Below are positions 10,514-21,064 of a stretch of DNA of 64,000 nt, piece after piece. Each line of letters begins with the position of its first letter. Position 1 is the stretch's first letter. The notes below the pieces were generated by a model. That model had not been told where the DNA came from. It searched no databases and saw nothing but the letters and a program-made list of their open reading frames with translations. Made by a program: the position numbers and the translations under genes. This stretch comes from Candidatus Vallotiella hemipterorum. GTDB lineage: Bacteria > Pseudomonadota > Gammaproteobacteria > Burkholderiales > Burkholderiaceae. The DNA lies in contig NZ_OU343031.1 of assembly GCF_910593725.1 (NCBI RefSeq), positions 682,001 to 746,000 on the forward strand, written 5' to 3'.

Positions 10514-12007
10514 ATGCACGCTCATTCTCTGGTTTTAACTCTCGCGATCTGGATGCCAATTGTATTTGGTATCGCTGTTCTTGTAGTCGGCTCAGGTAAG
10601 AGACCAAGTATTGCGCGCTGGACCGCGCTGAGCGGCTCAGTGCTTAGCTTTATCATCACACTTCCCCTAGTTAAGGGCTTCGACTCAAGTACATCTGTCC
10701 TTCAATTTGTTGAAAACGTGCCCTGGATTTCACGTTTTAACATTATGTACCATCTGGGTATCGATGGACTATCAGTATGGTTTGTCGTGCTAACAGCCTT
10801 TATTACAGTTCTCGTTGTAATTTCTGGATGGGAGGTAATTACAGACGATATAGCACAGTATATGGCTGCTTTTCTAATTCTATCGGGTCTTATGGTTGGC
10901 GTATTTTCCTCAGCCGATGGAATGCTATTTTACGTTTTTTTCGAGGCAACACTAATTCCGATGTACTTAATTATCGGAATTTGGGGCGGCACAAACCGCG
11001 TATATGCAGCGTTTAAATTTTTCTTATACACGTTAGCTGGCTCATTGCTGATGCTAATCGCATTGATCTATCTATATACCCAGTCACAATCATTCGAAAT
11101 TTCATCCTGGTATGCGCTTCCGCTGCCTATAATGCCACAAGTATTCTTGTTCATCGCATTTTTCCTTGGGTTCGCGGTCAAAGTACCGATGTGGCCGCTA
11201 CACACGTGGTTACCTGATGCACACGTTGAGGCACCTACTGGTGGATCGGTTGTGCTAGCGGCAATTATGCTAAAGCTTGGCGCGTATGGTTTCCTACGCC
11301 TCTTATTACCTACTGCGCCAGACGCTAGCCGCCTAATGGCGCCAGTTGTGATTACACTCTCGCTCTTCGCTCTGATTTATATTAGCTTTATCGCATTAGT
11401 ACAGACAGATATGAAGAAGCTGGTTGCATACTCATCAATCGCGCACATGGGCTTTGTCACACTCGGCTTTTTCCTCTTCAGTCAGCTTAGCATTGAAGGG
11501 GCCATTATACAGATGATCTCCCATAGTTTTGTGTCAGGCGCAATGTTTCTTTGCATCGGTGTTTTATATGAACGTATGCATTCGCGCCAGATTGTCGACT
11601 ACGGTGGCGTCGTAAATACAATGCCTAAACTTGCAGCGTTCGCGGTATTATTTTCTATGGCAAACTGCGCACTGCCAGGTACCTCCGGATTTGTGGGCGA
11701 GTTTATGGTAATTTTATCAGCTATTAAATTTAATTTTTGGATTGGATTCCTTGCGGCAATTACCCTAATCTTAGGCGCCGCGTATACGCTGTGGATGGTT
11801 AAGCGTGTCTATTTCGGCGCAGTTCAGAACGATCATGTCGCGAAACTTACTGACATAAATTACCGAGAGTTTTCGGTATTAACAGTACTAGCTTTACTTA
11901 TCTTATATATGGGCATATTTCCAAAGCCATTTATGGATCTGATGCACGAATCAGTAATTAATTTGCTCTTCCATCTCGCGCAGTCAAAGCTGCCAGCGAC
12001 GCTTTAG
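10514..12007 (+). CDS. nuoM: NADH-quinone oxidoreductase subunit M
   Basis: Encodes 497 aa, an antiporter-like proton-pumping subunit with about 14 hydrophobic helices. Conserved motifs include FYVFFEATLIPMYLIIGIWGG with the key glutamate, FAVKVPMWPLHTWLPDAHVE with the key lysine, and the discontinuous-helix segment KKLVAYSSIAHMGF. A ribosome-binding site (AAGGA) lies just after the nuoL stop. Spacing to nuoN is 19 nt. The protein is normal in length and motifs. Confidence 0.96.
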   Translation: MHAHSLVLTLAIWMPIVFGIAVLVVGSGKRPSIARWTALSGSVLSFIITLPLVKGFDSSTSVLQFVENVPWISRFNIMYHLGIDGLSVWFVVLTAFITVLVVISGWEVITDDIAQYMAAFLILSGLMVGVFSSADGMLFYVFFEATLIPMYLIIGIWGGTNRVYAAFKFFLYTLAGSLLMLIALIYLYTQSQSFEISSWYALPLPIMPQVFLFIAFFLGFAVKVPMWPLHTWLPDAHVEAPTGGSVVLAAIMLKLGAYGFLRLLLPTAPDASRLMAPVVITLSLFALIYISFIALVQTDMKKLVAYSSIAHMGFVTLGFFLFSQLSIEGAIIQMISHSFVSGAMFLCIGVLYERMHSRQIVDYGGVVNTMPKLAAFAVLFSMANCALPGTSGFVGEFMVILSAIKFNFWIGFLAAITLILGAAYTLWMVKRVYFGAVQNDHVAKLTDINYREFSVLTVLALLILYMGIFPKPFMDLMHESVINLLFHLAQSKLPATL

Positions 12008-12026
12008 TAGAGAAGGGATAAACACT

Positions 12027-13499
12027 ATGTGTCATGCTTCTCTTAATGCTCTATTGCCAGACATATTTTTGACGACAGCAACTATCGTTATATGGATAAG
12101 TGATATTTTTATCGGCAAAAATAGACGGGGTTTAACCTACTTAGCTACAGTTAGCTCTGCCTTAATCGCTACGTTCTGGTATGCGGTAATTATAGTTGAT
12201 CCGAATTCGCACTACTACTTTTCTGATATGTATGTAGTTGATCCATTTTCGAGCCTGATAAAATTATTTATTTCGCTCGGCTTTGCTGTTTCTCTGATTT
12301 ATTCACGCCAGTATCTTGAAGAGCGTGACCTATTTTGTGGCGACTTTTATCTTCTAGCACTGTTCTCGCTATTAGGGCAGCTAGTCATGGTATCGGGCAA
12401 TAATTTCCTGACACTATACTTGGGATTAGAGCTTATGTCGCTATCCCTATATGCGCTTATTGCATTGCGTCGTGATATGCCACAGTCAACTGAAGCTGCG
12501 ATAAAGTACTGCGTGCTTGGGGCTCTATCATCTGGTTTCCTCTTATACGGTATCTCGATGATATATGGAGCAACCGGCTCGCTTAACTTAAATGATATAT
12601 CTACTTCGATTACATTAGGTGGTGTTAATCATACCGCTTTGTTGTTTGGTGTTGTCTTTATTGTTACAAGCATCTCCTTTAAAATGGGTGTTGTACCATT
12701 CCATATGTGGGTACCTGATGTTTATCATGGTGCACCAACAGCAATGACATTGCTGACTGGTGGAATAGCAAAAGTCGCTGTATTTGCATGGGCGTTACGA
12801 TTTTTTATGGTTGGATTATTACCATTAGCTATCGACTGGCAAATGATGCTAGCTATTCTAGCCACACTATCCTTAATAGTGGGCAATATCGCGGGTATCG
12901 TTCAATCCAACATAAAGCGAATGCTTGCCTATTCGGCGATATCAAATATGGGTTTTCTTCTACTTGGACTGCTATCTGGCGTTATTAGCGGTAAAGTAAA
13001 TAATATAGCGAATTCTTATGGATCTGCAGTGTTTTATAGCATTACGTATATGCTGCCTACGCTAGGCGTATTCGGCATAATAATGCTACTTGCGCGTCGT
13101 GATTATGAGGCTGATATGCTAGATGACCTTAAGGGCTTAAATAAGCGCAGTCCGGTCTTCGCATTTATGATGTTAATTATTATGCTCTCATTAGCCGGTA
13201 TCCCTCCAACGGTCGGCTTTTATGCGAAATTTTCAGTTCTTGAGGCCGCTATAAATGCGAACCTAACGTGGCTAGCCGTACTTGCTGCCGTCACATCTCT
13301 ATTTGGGGCATTTTATTATCTACGTATTATTAAGCTCATGTATTTTAATAAGCCAGTTGACACAACGCAAATTACTACATACAAAGCTAGTCGAGTAATA
13401 CTCGCTTGTAATGGTTTGTCAGTACTATTACTAGGTATAGCTCCTGGACCGTTAATGTCGAGCTGCTTATGGGTAGTTCGCCGGACGTTGTCGTGCTAA
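12027..13499 (+). CDS. nuoN: NADH-quinone oxidoreductase subunit N
   Basis: Encodes 490 aa, the third antiporter-like subunit and the last gene of the nuo operon. Characteristic stretches are YLGLELMSLSLYALIALRRD, SFKMGVVPFHMWVPDVYHGAP and KRMLAYSAISNMGFLLLG. About 14 helices are visible. The small DUF2818 gene that usually sits after nuoN in Burkholderia is absent. Instead, a 197-nt AT-rich spacer follows. Confidence 0.95.
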   Translation: MCHASLNALLPDIFLTTATIVIWISDIFIGKNRRGLTYLATVSSALIATFWYAVIIVDPNSHYYFSDMYVVDPFSSLIKLFISLGFAVSLIYSRQYLEERDLFCGDFYLLALFSLLGQLVMVSGNNFLTLYLGLELMSLSLYALIALRRDMPQSTEAAIKYCVLGALSSGFLLYGISMIYGATGSLNLNDISTSITLGGVNHTALLFGVVFIVTSISFKMGVVPFHMWVPDVYHGAPTAMTLLTGGIAKVAVFAWALRFFMVGLLPLAIDWQMMLAILATLSLIVGNIAGIVQSNIKRMLAYSAISNMGFLLLGLLSGVISGKVNNIANSYGSAVFYSITYMLPTLGVFGIIMLLARRDYEADMLDDLKGLNKRSPVFAFMMLIIMLSLAGIPPTVGFYAKFSVLEAAINANLTWLAVLAAVTSLFGAFYYLRIIKLMYFNKPVDTTQITTYKASRVILACNGLSVLLLGIAPGPLMSSCLWVVRRTLSC

Positions 13500-13556
13500 C
13501 AATAATTTTTTATTATATTACCCTCTACTACTGGTGACCTCGACTAAATAAGCTCT

Positions 13557-13583
13557 TTAAATAAAGCACATACTTTTATTTAA
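13557..13583 (+). terminator. Candidate hairpin after the nuo operon
   Basis: TTAAATAAA, 9-nt spacer, TTTATTTAA: a perfect 9-bp inverted repeat 57 nt after the nuoN stop and before the Nudix gene. The stem is AT-only and no clear T-tract follows, so its strength as a terminator is doubtful. Confidence 0.35.
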
Positions 13584-13696
13584 TCACGTTACAATCGTTT
13601 ATTTTCCTTGTATTTTAGAGTTTATTTAGCATATAGCGTCAAGCAGAGTGCATCTCTTCAATTAGACGCCACTTAACGCTATTTAAAAGGCGCGAT

Positions 13697-14302
13697 GTGA
13701 AATGTATTAAGACCAGAGACACCCATCTAAATGAGATTTATCTCGATGGGCAAACTGTATATCAAAGCAATTTTTTAATACTAAAACGCGATATTGTACA
13801 GTTACCAGATGGTAAAACAGCTACTCGCGAGTTTATTAAACATCCCGGGGCAGCAATGGTATTGCCCATATTGAATGATGGACGCGTGATAATGCAACGC
13901 CAATATCGTTATCCGATGAATCATGTGATGCTAGAGTTCCCAGCTGGAAAACTTAATGTTCAGGAAGAGTCGCTTGAATGCGCCCAACGTGAACTACGAG
14001 AAGAAACTGGTTATCACTCAAACGAGTTTATTTACTTAACTCGAATCCATCCGGTTATTGCATATTCAACTGAATTTATTGACTTATATTTGGCGTATGG
14101 ACTTACTCCGGGAGAGCCTCAATTAGATGATGGTGAGTTTTTAGAAACAATTATTGTTGAACTAGCACAGCTGTACGAGTGGATCCAGTCTGGAAAAATC
14201 AGTGACGTTAAGACAATTATTGGCGCGTTCTGGCTAGAAAAAATTCTGACTGGCGTATGGCCAAAGGTATGGCCAAAAAATTCTACACCTACACAAACCT
14301 AA
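13697..14302 (+). CDS. Nudix hydrolase, ADP-ribose pyrophosphatase type
   Basis: Encodes 201 aa. A perfect Nudix box runs from G84 to Y106: G-x5-E90-x7-R98-E99-L-R-E102-E103-T-G-Y. The preceding LEFPAGK and the N-terminal beta-rich part match the ADP-ribose/NDP-sugar pyrophosphatase subfamily (NudF-like), which hydrolyses ADP-ribose to AMP and ribose phosphate. In Burkholderia a gene of this type follows nuoN, which supports orthology. The start is GTG at 13697; no in-frame ATG gives a full N-terminus. The exact substrate cannot be told from sequence. Confidence 0.85.
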   Translation: MKCIKTRDTHLNEIYLDGQTVYQSNFLILKRDIVQLPDGKTATREFIKHPGAAMVLPILNDGRVIMQRQYRYPMNHVMLEFPAGKLNVQEESLECAQRELREETGYHSNEFIYLTRIHPVIAYSTEFIDLYLAYGLTPGEPQLDDGEFLETIIVELAQLYEWIQSGKISDVKTIIGAFWLEKILTGVWPKVWPKNSTPTQT

Positions 14303-14422
14303 TACCTAAAAAGAACAGATTAAGTATGCTGTAGAGTGCAACACCTTACAAAGGGTAAATAGTATAAAAAACAAAAAACTGATTTAGAGATACGCATATA
14401 ACAATAGACTAGACCGTCAATA

Positions 14423-15643
14423 TCAGTGAAAGTGTGGTTGCGTTTCCTCAGCATCTTCAGGCATTTCAGCATGAACAATCTCACCAAGTGGATTAGCATA
14501 GAGCGGTACACCACAATCGTCGCAATATTCTGGCTCAAAGCAAGCTGCATGACGACGGATATCAGTAACTCCGATATCTTTGAGTAATCCAACAATTTTG
14601 TCAAGGATACCGATCGCCGGATCTTCTATAGAAGGCACTTCATTTTCTGAGTTAAAATCGCTGGTTTCACGGCCGTATAAAGGCCATACGACACCATAAA
14701 TTACATCATTATTACCTCGCCTGGTAAAAGCTATTCTATATTCATCTACCTGTCGTTCTCCGAAACCTGCAATAACCGCACGTAGTTTATCTGGTTTGGC
14801 AATAATTGTGTCGCCTAGATACCTAACTGCGCTTCGTATAGTATGTGGGCGAATTTTTTCATCTGCGTGACGGCAGGCCGAGTAATATGCGTCTGGTAGT
14901 AGGCAGTCAAACTCGCAACCAGGTAGAATACCCGGAAAATTTGCTCTACCCTGAGCACGCCATTTTTCTAAGCATTGTCCTCGCTTGATGCGTACACTAC
15001 TGCTATCTTCTTCCTGCCATCGGAATAACGGCTCGCCAGCTGGCGTAGCAACTACAGATATTAGGAAGCGAGGATCAGCAAGGATAAGCGACGTTTCTTG
15101 TGGATCATTAGGCTTTAGATTGATTTCACACCCAAAAAGTGCAGCTTGTCCAAGTTTTTGAACAAGCTGAAACGTTTCAGCATGGTGGCGAGGTAATTGA
15201 TCGATACTATATAAATATGGCGCTAAAGCAGATCGAGCCCGCATTGCAAAGACGTGTTCTTGTAACTGAGCACGCAGCGCATTAACAATATTGTTTTTTA
15301 GCGGGCCGGATGGGATCATATAACGAGTCCAAGTTAATACTGGTGCCGCAATAAGCAGTATACAATATGATTGACCATCGTGATCCATATAAGTCGATTC
15401 ACTATGAGTCTCCGCTAGGTCGGCAAGAGTACCATAGACATCCGAATGTTTTTTTCGCAAATAATCTAAAGCCACATCTAGTGTTGTTTGATTTCTATTA
15501 CGAATCACTTTTTTGATTAGCTCATCAAGCTTTACTTCCCAAAAACGATCTTCAATTCGGCTTCCGGATGCGAAAAGCGCCAGTGATAAATCTATAAGTT
15601 TGTCGGCATCAGGTGAGAGATGTTTATCGATACGCGAGCGCAT
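14423..15643 (-). CDS. DUF2863 family protein, function unknown
   Basis: Encodes 406 aa on the minus strand, convergent with the Nudix gene. It resembles a conserved protein of Burkholderiales placed in DUF2863, from the N-terminal MRSRIDKHLSPDADKLIDLS to the C-terminal EIVHAEMPEDAEETQPHFH. A C-terminal CDDCGVPLY stretch has a CxxC pair that might bind metal. No signal peptide or membrane helix is seen, so it is probably cytoplasmic. It is not truncated. Its retention in a shrinking genome suggests that it matters, but no function can be assigned. Confidence 0.75.
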   Translation of the reverse strand: MRSRIDKHLSPDADKLIDLSLALFASGSRIEDRFWEVKLDELIKKVIRNRNQTTLDVALDYLRKKHSDVYGTLADLAETHSESTYMDHDGQSYCILLIAAPVLTWTRYMIPSGPLKNNIVNALRAQLQEHVFAMRARSALAPYLYSIDQLPRHHAETFQLVQKLGQAALFGCEINLKPNDPQETSLILADPRFLISVVATPAGEPLFRWQEEDSSSVRIKRGQCLEKWRAQGRANFPGILPGCEFDCLLPDAYYSACRHADEKIRPHTIRSAVRYLGDTIIAKPDKLRAVIAGFGERQVDEYRIAFTRRGNNDVIYGVVWPLYGRETSDFNSENEVPSIEDPAIGILDKIVGLLKDIGVTDIRRHAACFEPEYCDDCGVPLYANPLGEIVHAEMPEDAEETQPHFH

Positions 15644-15917
15644 AATATGCCAATTAAAATACGAAAAACCCTTTGATTATAGTCTGGATCTGATCTAACA
15701 GCACATTTTCTATCCTAAGTTGAAACGGATGTTTGTGCAATGCGGTGTTTACTAATGCAGTGCGTTTAAAAATCTAGCAGTAACTAATATGGTGCTCTTA
15801 CTAGCATACACAATAAGAGATATTAATCTGGCATCTTTTACTAAAAGATAAATAACTAAAAACTATCTTTAGTTAAGAGCCTGATAATAAGAATGCGGCA
15901 TATACTGCGGTTATGGA

Positions 15918-15972
15918 TTAACATCTCTTTGCGAGCTCTGTCTGTTATACAGAGCTCGCAAAGAGATGTTAA
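15918..15972. repeat. Perfect 24-bp inverted repeat with a 7-nt loop
   Basis: The left arm at 15918-15941 begins TTAACATCTC and ends AGCTCTGT. The right arm at 15949-15972 is its exact reverse complement. The loop is CTGTTAT. A 24-bp perfect stem cannot be a chance event. It lies about 190 nt past the acnA stop (acnA runs leftward). No T-tract follows on either strand. It may be a bidirectional transcription barrier, an RNase III-type processing stem, or a trace of a mobile element. Confidence 0.85.
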
Positions 15973-16096
15973 GTTTAAATTTATTAGAAATAAGCTGGCT
16001 TACATAAGATTTGCGTATCGCAGCTGATTGTCGATACGCAGTCAAAAAGCCTGATGGAATTAGGTTGCGGCTAAGTGAAATATTAATCTACTTTTA

Positions 16097-16126
16097 GGGT
16101 ACAGTAATATTATATTTACTGTACCC
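16097..16126 (-). terminator. Perfect hairpin just downstream of acnA
   Basis: GGGTACAGTAA, loop TATTATAT (8 nt), TTACTGTACCC: an 11-bp perfect stem 37 nt past the acnA stop on the minus strand. Its position suits a transcription terminator or 3'-end stabiliser. The T-tract expected of a classic intrinsic terminator is missing. Confidence 0.6.
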
Positions 16127-16163
16127 GTACAGTATAGTTTAGGGATAGTTTATGGTGAACGGA

Positions 16164-18881
16164 TTATATGTCTAATAACTGACGAAGCACGAACGGCAAA
16201 ATTCCACCATGCCTATAATAGGCGATCTCGATCGGCGTATCAATACGCAAAATCACCGGTACTTTTTTTAAATCCCCGCCCTTCTCTCGGACTACTAATG
16301 TAACTTCCTGTTGTGGCTTTAGCTCCGCTGTGAGGCCTTCAATATCGTAGGTTTCTTCACCCGTAATACCAAGCGATAAAGTGCTCTCCTTATTCTTAAA
16401 CTGTAACGGTAGGATACCCATACCCGCTAAGTTTGAACGGTGAATGCGCTCGAAGCTACACGCTATGACTGCTTTTACGCCGAGTAGGTAGGTGCCTTTA
16501 GCCGCCCAGTCACGCGAGGAACCGGTACCGTACTCTTCGCCAGCAAATATAATGGTTGGCGTGCCTACGGCAATATACCTCATTGCGGCATCATAGATGG
16601 ACATCTGTTCGCCACTCGGCTGATAGATAGTAAATCCGCCTTCTACTTGGGTGCTGTTGAGCTGAGTCGGAATTATTAGATTCTTGATCCGCACATTAGC
16701 AAATGTGCCGCGCACCATCACATCATGATTTCCACGCCGTGAGCCATAACTATTAAAATCAGCTTTTTGAACACCGTTAGCTTTTAACCAGCAGCCTGCC
16801 GGAGACTCTTCCTTAATTAATCCAGCTGGGCTGATATGGTCTGTCGTCACTGAATCGCCAAAGATTCCCAATGCTCGAGCGTTCTTGATTGATCCAATCT
16901 GAGTAAGTGGCTGCATCGAAAAATTCTTGCCGAAAAACGGTGGTTCGGCAATATAAGTAGACTTTGGCCAGCTATAGACTTGGCCTTTATCACCCCGAAT
17001 TTGACTCCATAAGTCATCTTGTTGCGTCAACTGCGCATAGTTTTTTATAAACTTTTTTGCATCTAACGCATGCTTAAGGAGCCTATTAATCTCTTTGCTG
17101 GAGGGCCAGATATCACCTAAGTAGATATCTCGTCCACCACTTCCTTGACCAACTGGTTCGGTCATCAGGTTGCGTGTGATCGTACCAGCAATAGCGTATG
17201 CAACTACTAGAGGTGGCGAAGCAAGAAAGTTCGCTCGAATATTTGGGTGGATCCGTGCTTCGAAATTACGGTTACCTGATAGCACCGCAGTAGCGACTAT
17301 GTCATGCTTAGTAATTGCATAGTTAAGTGGTAAAGTTAAGTCACCAGCATTACCGATACAAGTCGTACAGCCATATGCTGCAACCGAGAAGCCGAGCTTC
17401 TCTAAGAATAGCAGTAAACCAGTATCGCTTAGATACTGTGTAACAATTCTTGATCCTGGTGCGAGTGATGTTTTTATATGCGGCGCTACTACCAAGCCTG
17501 CATTAACCGCCGCTCTTGCAAGCAAGCCAGCGGAAATTAACAGACTTGGATTTGATGTATTCGTGCATGAAGTAATGGCAGCGATTAATACATCGCCATT
17601 CTTTAACTCGATGCCATCAGTAGTCTTGTATACCTTACTCAGGTCATCAGCGTTCTTTGAAAAACCATTTTGTGAGACAGGCAGCGAAAATAATTCAGCG
17701 AACGTACTCTTTACGCTGCTAATTTCAATCCGGTCTTGTGGGCGTTTTGGGCCGGCAAGTGACGGCGTACATGTTCTTAAGTCCAGCGATAGCGTTTTTG
17801 TATAGTCAATCTGATTGGTGCTTGGAATTCCGTATAAACCCTGTATCTTCAAGTAGTTTTCTAACTCAGTTATTTCTTTTTTAGTCCGGCCGGTTCCTTT
17901 AAAGTAATCAATCGTTTTATCGTCAACTGAGAAGAAACCCATAGTTGCACCATACTCTGGCGCCATATTGGCGATCGTAGCGCGATCTGGCAGCGTTAAC
18001 GATTTAGTACCTTCTCCAAAGAATTCGACGAACTTTCCAACTACTTTCTCCTTACGCAACATCTCGGTAATGGTTAGTACTAGATCCGTCGCAGTTACGC
18101 CTTCTCGCAGCTGGCCCTTAAGTTCAACGCCGACTACATCAGGTGTTAGGAAATATACTGGCTGACCAAGCATACCTGCCTCAGCTTCGATACCACCTAC
18201 GCCCCAGCCGACTACGCCAATACCGTTGATCATTGTTGTATGGCTATCTGTACCTACGAGCGTATCAGGGTAGTAGAGTATACTATTATCAAGGTTCTTC
18301 TTATGCATGCCCCGAGCTAAGTATTCTAAATTTACTTGATGTACGATTCCTACACCTGGCGGTATAACTTTAAAGGTATTAAATGCTTGCATACCCCACT
18401 TCATAAACTGGTAGCGCTCTTTATTGCGCTCAAACTCTAGCCGCATGTTTAGGCTTAGAGAATCTTTCTGCCGGAAATAGTCAATCTGTACTGAATGGTC
18501 TACAACTAGATCGACCGGCACTAAAGGCTCGATGCACTTCGGATTCTTACCGGCGCGCTGTGCGACACTGCGCATTGCCGCAAGATCAGCTAGAAGCGGT
18601 ACCCCAGTGAAATCTTGTAATATGATTCGTGATACGAGAAATGGAATTTCATTAGTGCGCACGGCATCTGGTTGCCACCGCGCTAACTGTTCGACATGCT
18701 CCTCGCTAATCTTTTTACCATCGTAATTACGCAACACAGATTCGAGCACAATACGAATGGACACAGGTAATCGGTCGATTTGAATATTAAGGGCTTTTCC
18801 AAGCTGTGGTAATGAATAATATTGACCTTTACCTAAGCCACTATCGAATGTCTTAAGCGTTTTATAAAGATTATGGGCCAT
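16164..18881 (-). CDS. acnA: Aconitate hydratase A
   Basis: Encodes 905 aa, full length for the AcnA/IRP1-type aconitase that interconverts citrate and isocitrate in the TCA cycle. The [4Fe-4S] ligands sit in [10 protein letters not shown] and in [11 protein letters not shown]. The swivel domain near the C-terminus has [17 protein letters not shown] clear Shine-Dalgarno (AAGGA) lies a few bases before the ATG at 18881. It is transcribed away from mdh in a Burkholderia-like TCA block, but the gene normally found between acnA and mdh has gone. Confidence 0.97.
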   Translation of the reverse strand: MAHNLYKTLKTFDSGLGKGQYYSLPQLGKALNIQIDRLPVSIRIVLESVLRNYDGKKISEEHVEQLARWQPDAVRTNEIPFLVSRIILQDFTGVPLLADLAAMRSVAQRAGKNPKCIEPLVPVDLVVDHSVQIDYFRQKDSLSLNMRLEFERNKERYQFMKWGMQAFNTFKVIPPGVGIVHQVNLEYLARGMHKKNLDNSILYYPDTLVGTDSHTTMINGIGVVGWGVGGIEAEAGMLGQPVYFLTPDVVGVELKGQLREGVTATDLVLTITEMLRKEKVVGKFVEFFGEGTKSLTLPDRATIANMAPEYGATMGFFSVDDKTIDYFKGTGRTKKEITELENYLKIQGLYGIPSTNQIDYTKTLSLDLRTCTPSLAGPKRPQDRIEISSVKSTFAELFSLPVSQNGFSKNADDLSKVYKTTDGIELKNGDVLIAAITSCTNTSNPSLLISAGLLARAAVNAGLVVAPHIKTSLAPGSRIVTQYLSDTGLLLFLEKLGFSVAAYGCTTCIGNAGDLTLPLNYAITKHDIVATAVLSGNRNFEARIHPNIRANFLASPPLVVAYAIAGTITRNLMTEPVGQGSGGRDIYLGDIWPSSKEINRLLKHALDAKKFIKNYAQLTQQDDLWSQIRGDKGQVYSWPKSTYIAEPPFFGKNFSMQPLTQIGSIKNARALGIFGDSVTTDHISPAGLIKEESPAGCWLKANGVQKADFNSYGSRRGNHDVMVRGTFANVRIKNLIIPTQLNSTQVEGGFTIYQPSGEQMSIYDAAMRYIAVGTPTIIFAGEEYGTGSSRDWAAKGTYLLGVKAVIACSFERIHRSNLAGMGILPLQFKNKESTLSLGITGEETYDIEGLTAELKPQQEVTLVVREKGGDLKKVPVILRIDTPIEIAYYRHGGILPFVLRQLLDI

Positions 18882-19676
18882 GATGTTTCCTTTGTGCGCA
18901 TGGATTATTAATTAAGTCATGATGCAACTCAATTTAGCGCCCTCATTAACGGGGACCGATGCAAAGCAGTCTTAGTACGGTAAGACGTCAATAATAATGG
19001 TTCGGTACTTGTTAGTAGAGCGATGCTCGAGATTAGCGAGGAAAACTGTGAGTTAGAAAATTAACGGGTAGTCTTACTACTATCTAGTATCAGTAATAAG
19101 CTAGACTAGCTTAGATTAGTCATCGAGCTTTACTTATTGATAGTGTATAGCACGCTAAGTGCGCACAAATTATGCCCGGCGGGCTACTAGTATTAGTAAT
19201 AAGCAGCGCTATATAAGCCCAGATAGAGTACTTCCTAGAACCTACAAGAGAGTATTTTATCAGGAGGTTTAGCTACGCGCCCTCCTAAAGCAAGGGCGGT
19301 ATTAACGGGACAGTTTATCCTAGACCAGTTGTCGATGTTGATCGGCATCAAGCACGATTTGTGCGTTTGATACTGCCTAGCGTCGCTTAGGCGCCCCCGA
19401 TAGATTCGGACATTAACCTCTTTTAGTGCTTTAGTCCAAATTGACGCTGTCGACTATTAGTAAAAAACATATTAATCTGTATCTATAAACTGAATAAATG
19501 CTGTCTCGGCTAATATTTTTTCTGTGATAACAGCTGCGGTTTTTTAGAAGTGATGAGCATGACCGATTGCATACTCTAATGCAACTAGAAAGAGTTTTGC
19601 ATTAGCAAAAATAGCGCTTTTAGCTGTTGAAGAATAAAGTAACGGGTGTCAAGATATATATTGTTAATATTCTATC
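18882..19676. other. Gene-free decayed spacer between acnA and mdh
   Basis: 795 nt without a usable open frame. Base composition is close to that of coding DNA here, not strongly AT-rich, which suggests a recently lost gene. Relatives carry an extra gene between acnA and mdh. Short hairpins occur, for example at 19097-19113 (TAAGCTA, GAC, TAGCTTA). I could not recognise a protein remnant with confidence. Confidence 0.6.
19576..19605 (-). terminator. Candidate hairpin downstream of mdh
   Basis: CTAATGCAA, 12-nt spacer, TTGCATTAG: a perfect 9-bp inverted repeat about 70 nt past the mdh stop on the minus strand. There is no clear T-tract. Its position fits the 3' end of the mdh transcript. Confidence 0.4.
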
Positions 19677-20660
19677 TTAGCTAAGCGTTAGCTTGATACT
19701 ATTACGCTCCTCAAGTAGCTCGCTAAGCGAGATGTCCATCTTCTCGCGAGAGAAAGTATCTATCTCAAGATCCTGAACGCGCTTATATTCGCCTTTTTCA
19801 GTAATTACCGGCACGCCATAGACGATATCTTCTGGGATGTGGTATGAGCCGTCTGACGGCACGCCCATCGTGACCCACTTACCATTAGATCCAAGGATCC
19901 AGTCTCGAATATGATCAATTACCGCATTAGACGCAGATGCAGCCGACGATAATCCGCGAGCTTGAATAATTGCAGTTCCGCGCTTACTTACTGTTGGTAT
20001 AAAAACGTTTCGGTTCCATTTATCATCGTCAATAAGTTGAGTTAGTAAATGTCCCTCAGCTGTTGCAAAGCGGAAATCTGGGTACATTGTCGGCGAATGG
20101 TTGCCCCATACTATAAGTTTATCGATAGAGCTGACCGGCTTTCTAGCTTTATCGGCCAGTTGCGATATCGCTCGATTATAATCAAGACGAAGCATTGAAG
20201 TGAAGTTTTTCTTAGGTAGGTCCGGCGCCGACTGCATTGCGATATAGGCATTAGTATTAGCTGGATTGCCTACTACTAGTACTTTTACATCGCGGCTACT
20301 AACCTCATTGAGTGCGCGACCCTGCTCGGCGAAAATCCCTGCGTTTACCGATAATAAGTCTTTGCGCTCCATGCCTTTAGAGCGAGCGCGAGCACCAACT
20401 AGTATTGCGATATCTGCATCCTTAAATGCAACTTTTAGATTGTCTGTTACTACTACGTTAGAAAGTAGCGGGAAAGCACAATCTGCAAGCTCCATCACCA
20501 CGCCATGTACGGCATTCTGCGCCTGTAGAAGATCCTGTAACTGTAAGATGATAGGCTGATCTTTACCAAGTAGGTCACCATTTGCGATACGAAATAGCAG
20601 TGAGTAATTAATTTGACCTGCTGCGCCGGTGACGGCAATGCGTTTAGCGGGCTTAGGCAT
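19677..20660 (-). CDS. mdh: Malate dehydrogenase
   Basis: Encodes 327 aa, the NAD-dependent enzyme that oxidises malate to oxaloacetate in the TCA cycle. The Rossmann motif [18 protein letters not shown] is at the N-terminus. The catalytic histidine lies in [11 protein letters not shown]. The substrate-binding segment reads [13 protein letters not shown]; the aspartate and arginine are kept, but the usual histidine of LDHNR is tyrosine here. The gene lies divergently from the broken gntR, as in Burkholderia. The start gives a normal N-terminus, with GGAG upstream. Confidence 0.97.
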   Translation of the reverse strand: MPKPAKRIAVTGAAGQINYSLLFRIANGDLLGKDQPIILQLQDLLQAQNAVHGVVMELADCAFPLLSNVVVTDNLKVAFKDADIAILVGARARSKGMERKDLLSVNAGIFAEQGRALNEVSSRDVKVLVVGNPANTNAYIAMQSAPDLPKKNFTSMLRLDYNRAISQLADKARKPVSSIDKLIVWGNHSPTMYPDFRFATAEGHLLTQLIDDDKWNRNVFIPTVSKRGTAIIQARGLSSAASASNAVIDHIRDWILGSNGKWVTMGVPSDGSYHIPEDIVYGVPVITEKGEYKRVQDLEIDTFSREKMDISLSELLEERNSIKLTLS

Positions 20661-21064
20661 TGTTGATAAATCTCCAGGACTAGACTTTAACGCAACAAAG
20701 AACGCTGTTAAGCATGCTGAAAAGCTCTTCTAGATCATGTTTTATCGGACCATTCACGTATGTCGGTGAAATGTGCTTTATTTATCTACATAAGCGTCTG
20801 TTGGAATATAGTAATTACGTTCATACAGAATATAGCGCGCCAGTAAATGTTGGCTCTCTCACATTGTTCAATAATTATCTTAGGAGACAAGGTATGCAAA
20901 GTCAACCCTATCTTATATAGGATATAGGATATATAAGGTAAAATATAGACCGTTTAGTGCTTTTCATGCTGAAATAACATCATGTATTCGATCTATATGA
21001 GTCCAGGCAGCACGACCAATAGCACTGAGTGCAGTCTGGCTGTATCCTTGCCCACGTTTATAGC
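20661..21064. other. Divergent mdh/gntR control region without a gene
   Basis: 404 nt between the divergent mdh gene and the gntR remnant. No real gene is seen; a 68-codon open frame at 20714-20920 has no recognisable similarity. The region must hold the mdh promoter. The part near 20910-20945 is AT-rich and contains a dyad listed separately. Confidence 0.6.
20912..20937. promoter_or_regulatory. Dyad in the mdh/gntR intergenic region
   Basis: CTTATATA, 10-nt spacer containing GGATATAGGA, TATATAAG: perfect 8-bp arms. Its place between a TCA gene and the remnant of a GntR-type regulator suggests an old operator or promoter element. This is inference from position and symmetry only. Confidence 0.3.

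Larger units (their letters stand above)
15644..16163. other. Gene-free spacer between the DUF2863 gene and acnA
   Basis: 520 nt upstream of the DUF2863 gene and downstream of acnA, both transcribed leftward. There is no open frame of note. It contains two strong perfect inverted repeats (15918-15972 and 16097-16126), listed separately. The promoter for the DUF2863 gene should lie near 15650-15720, but no clear match to the consensus stands out. Confidence 0.7.
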
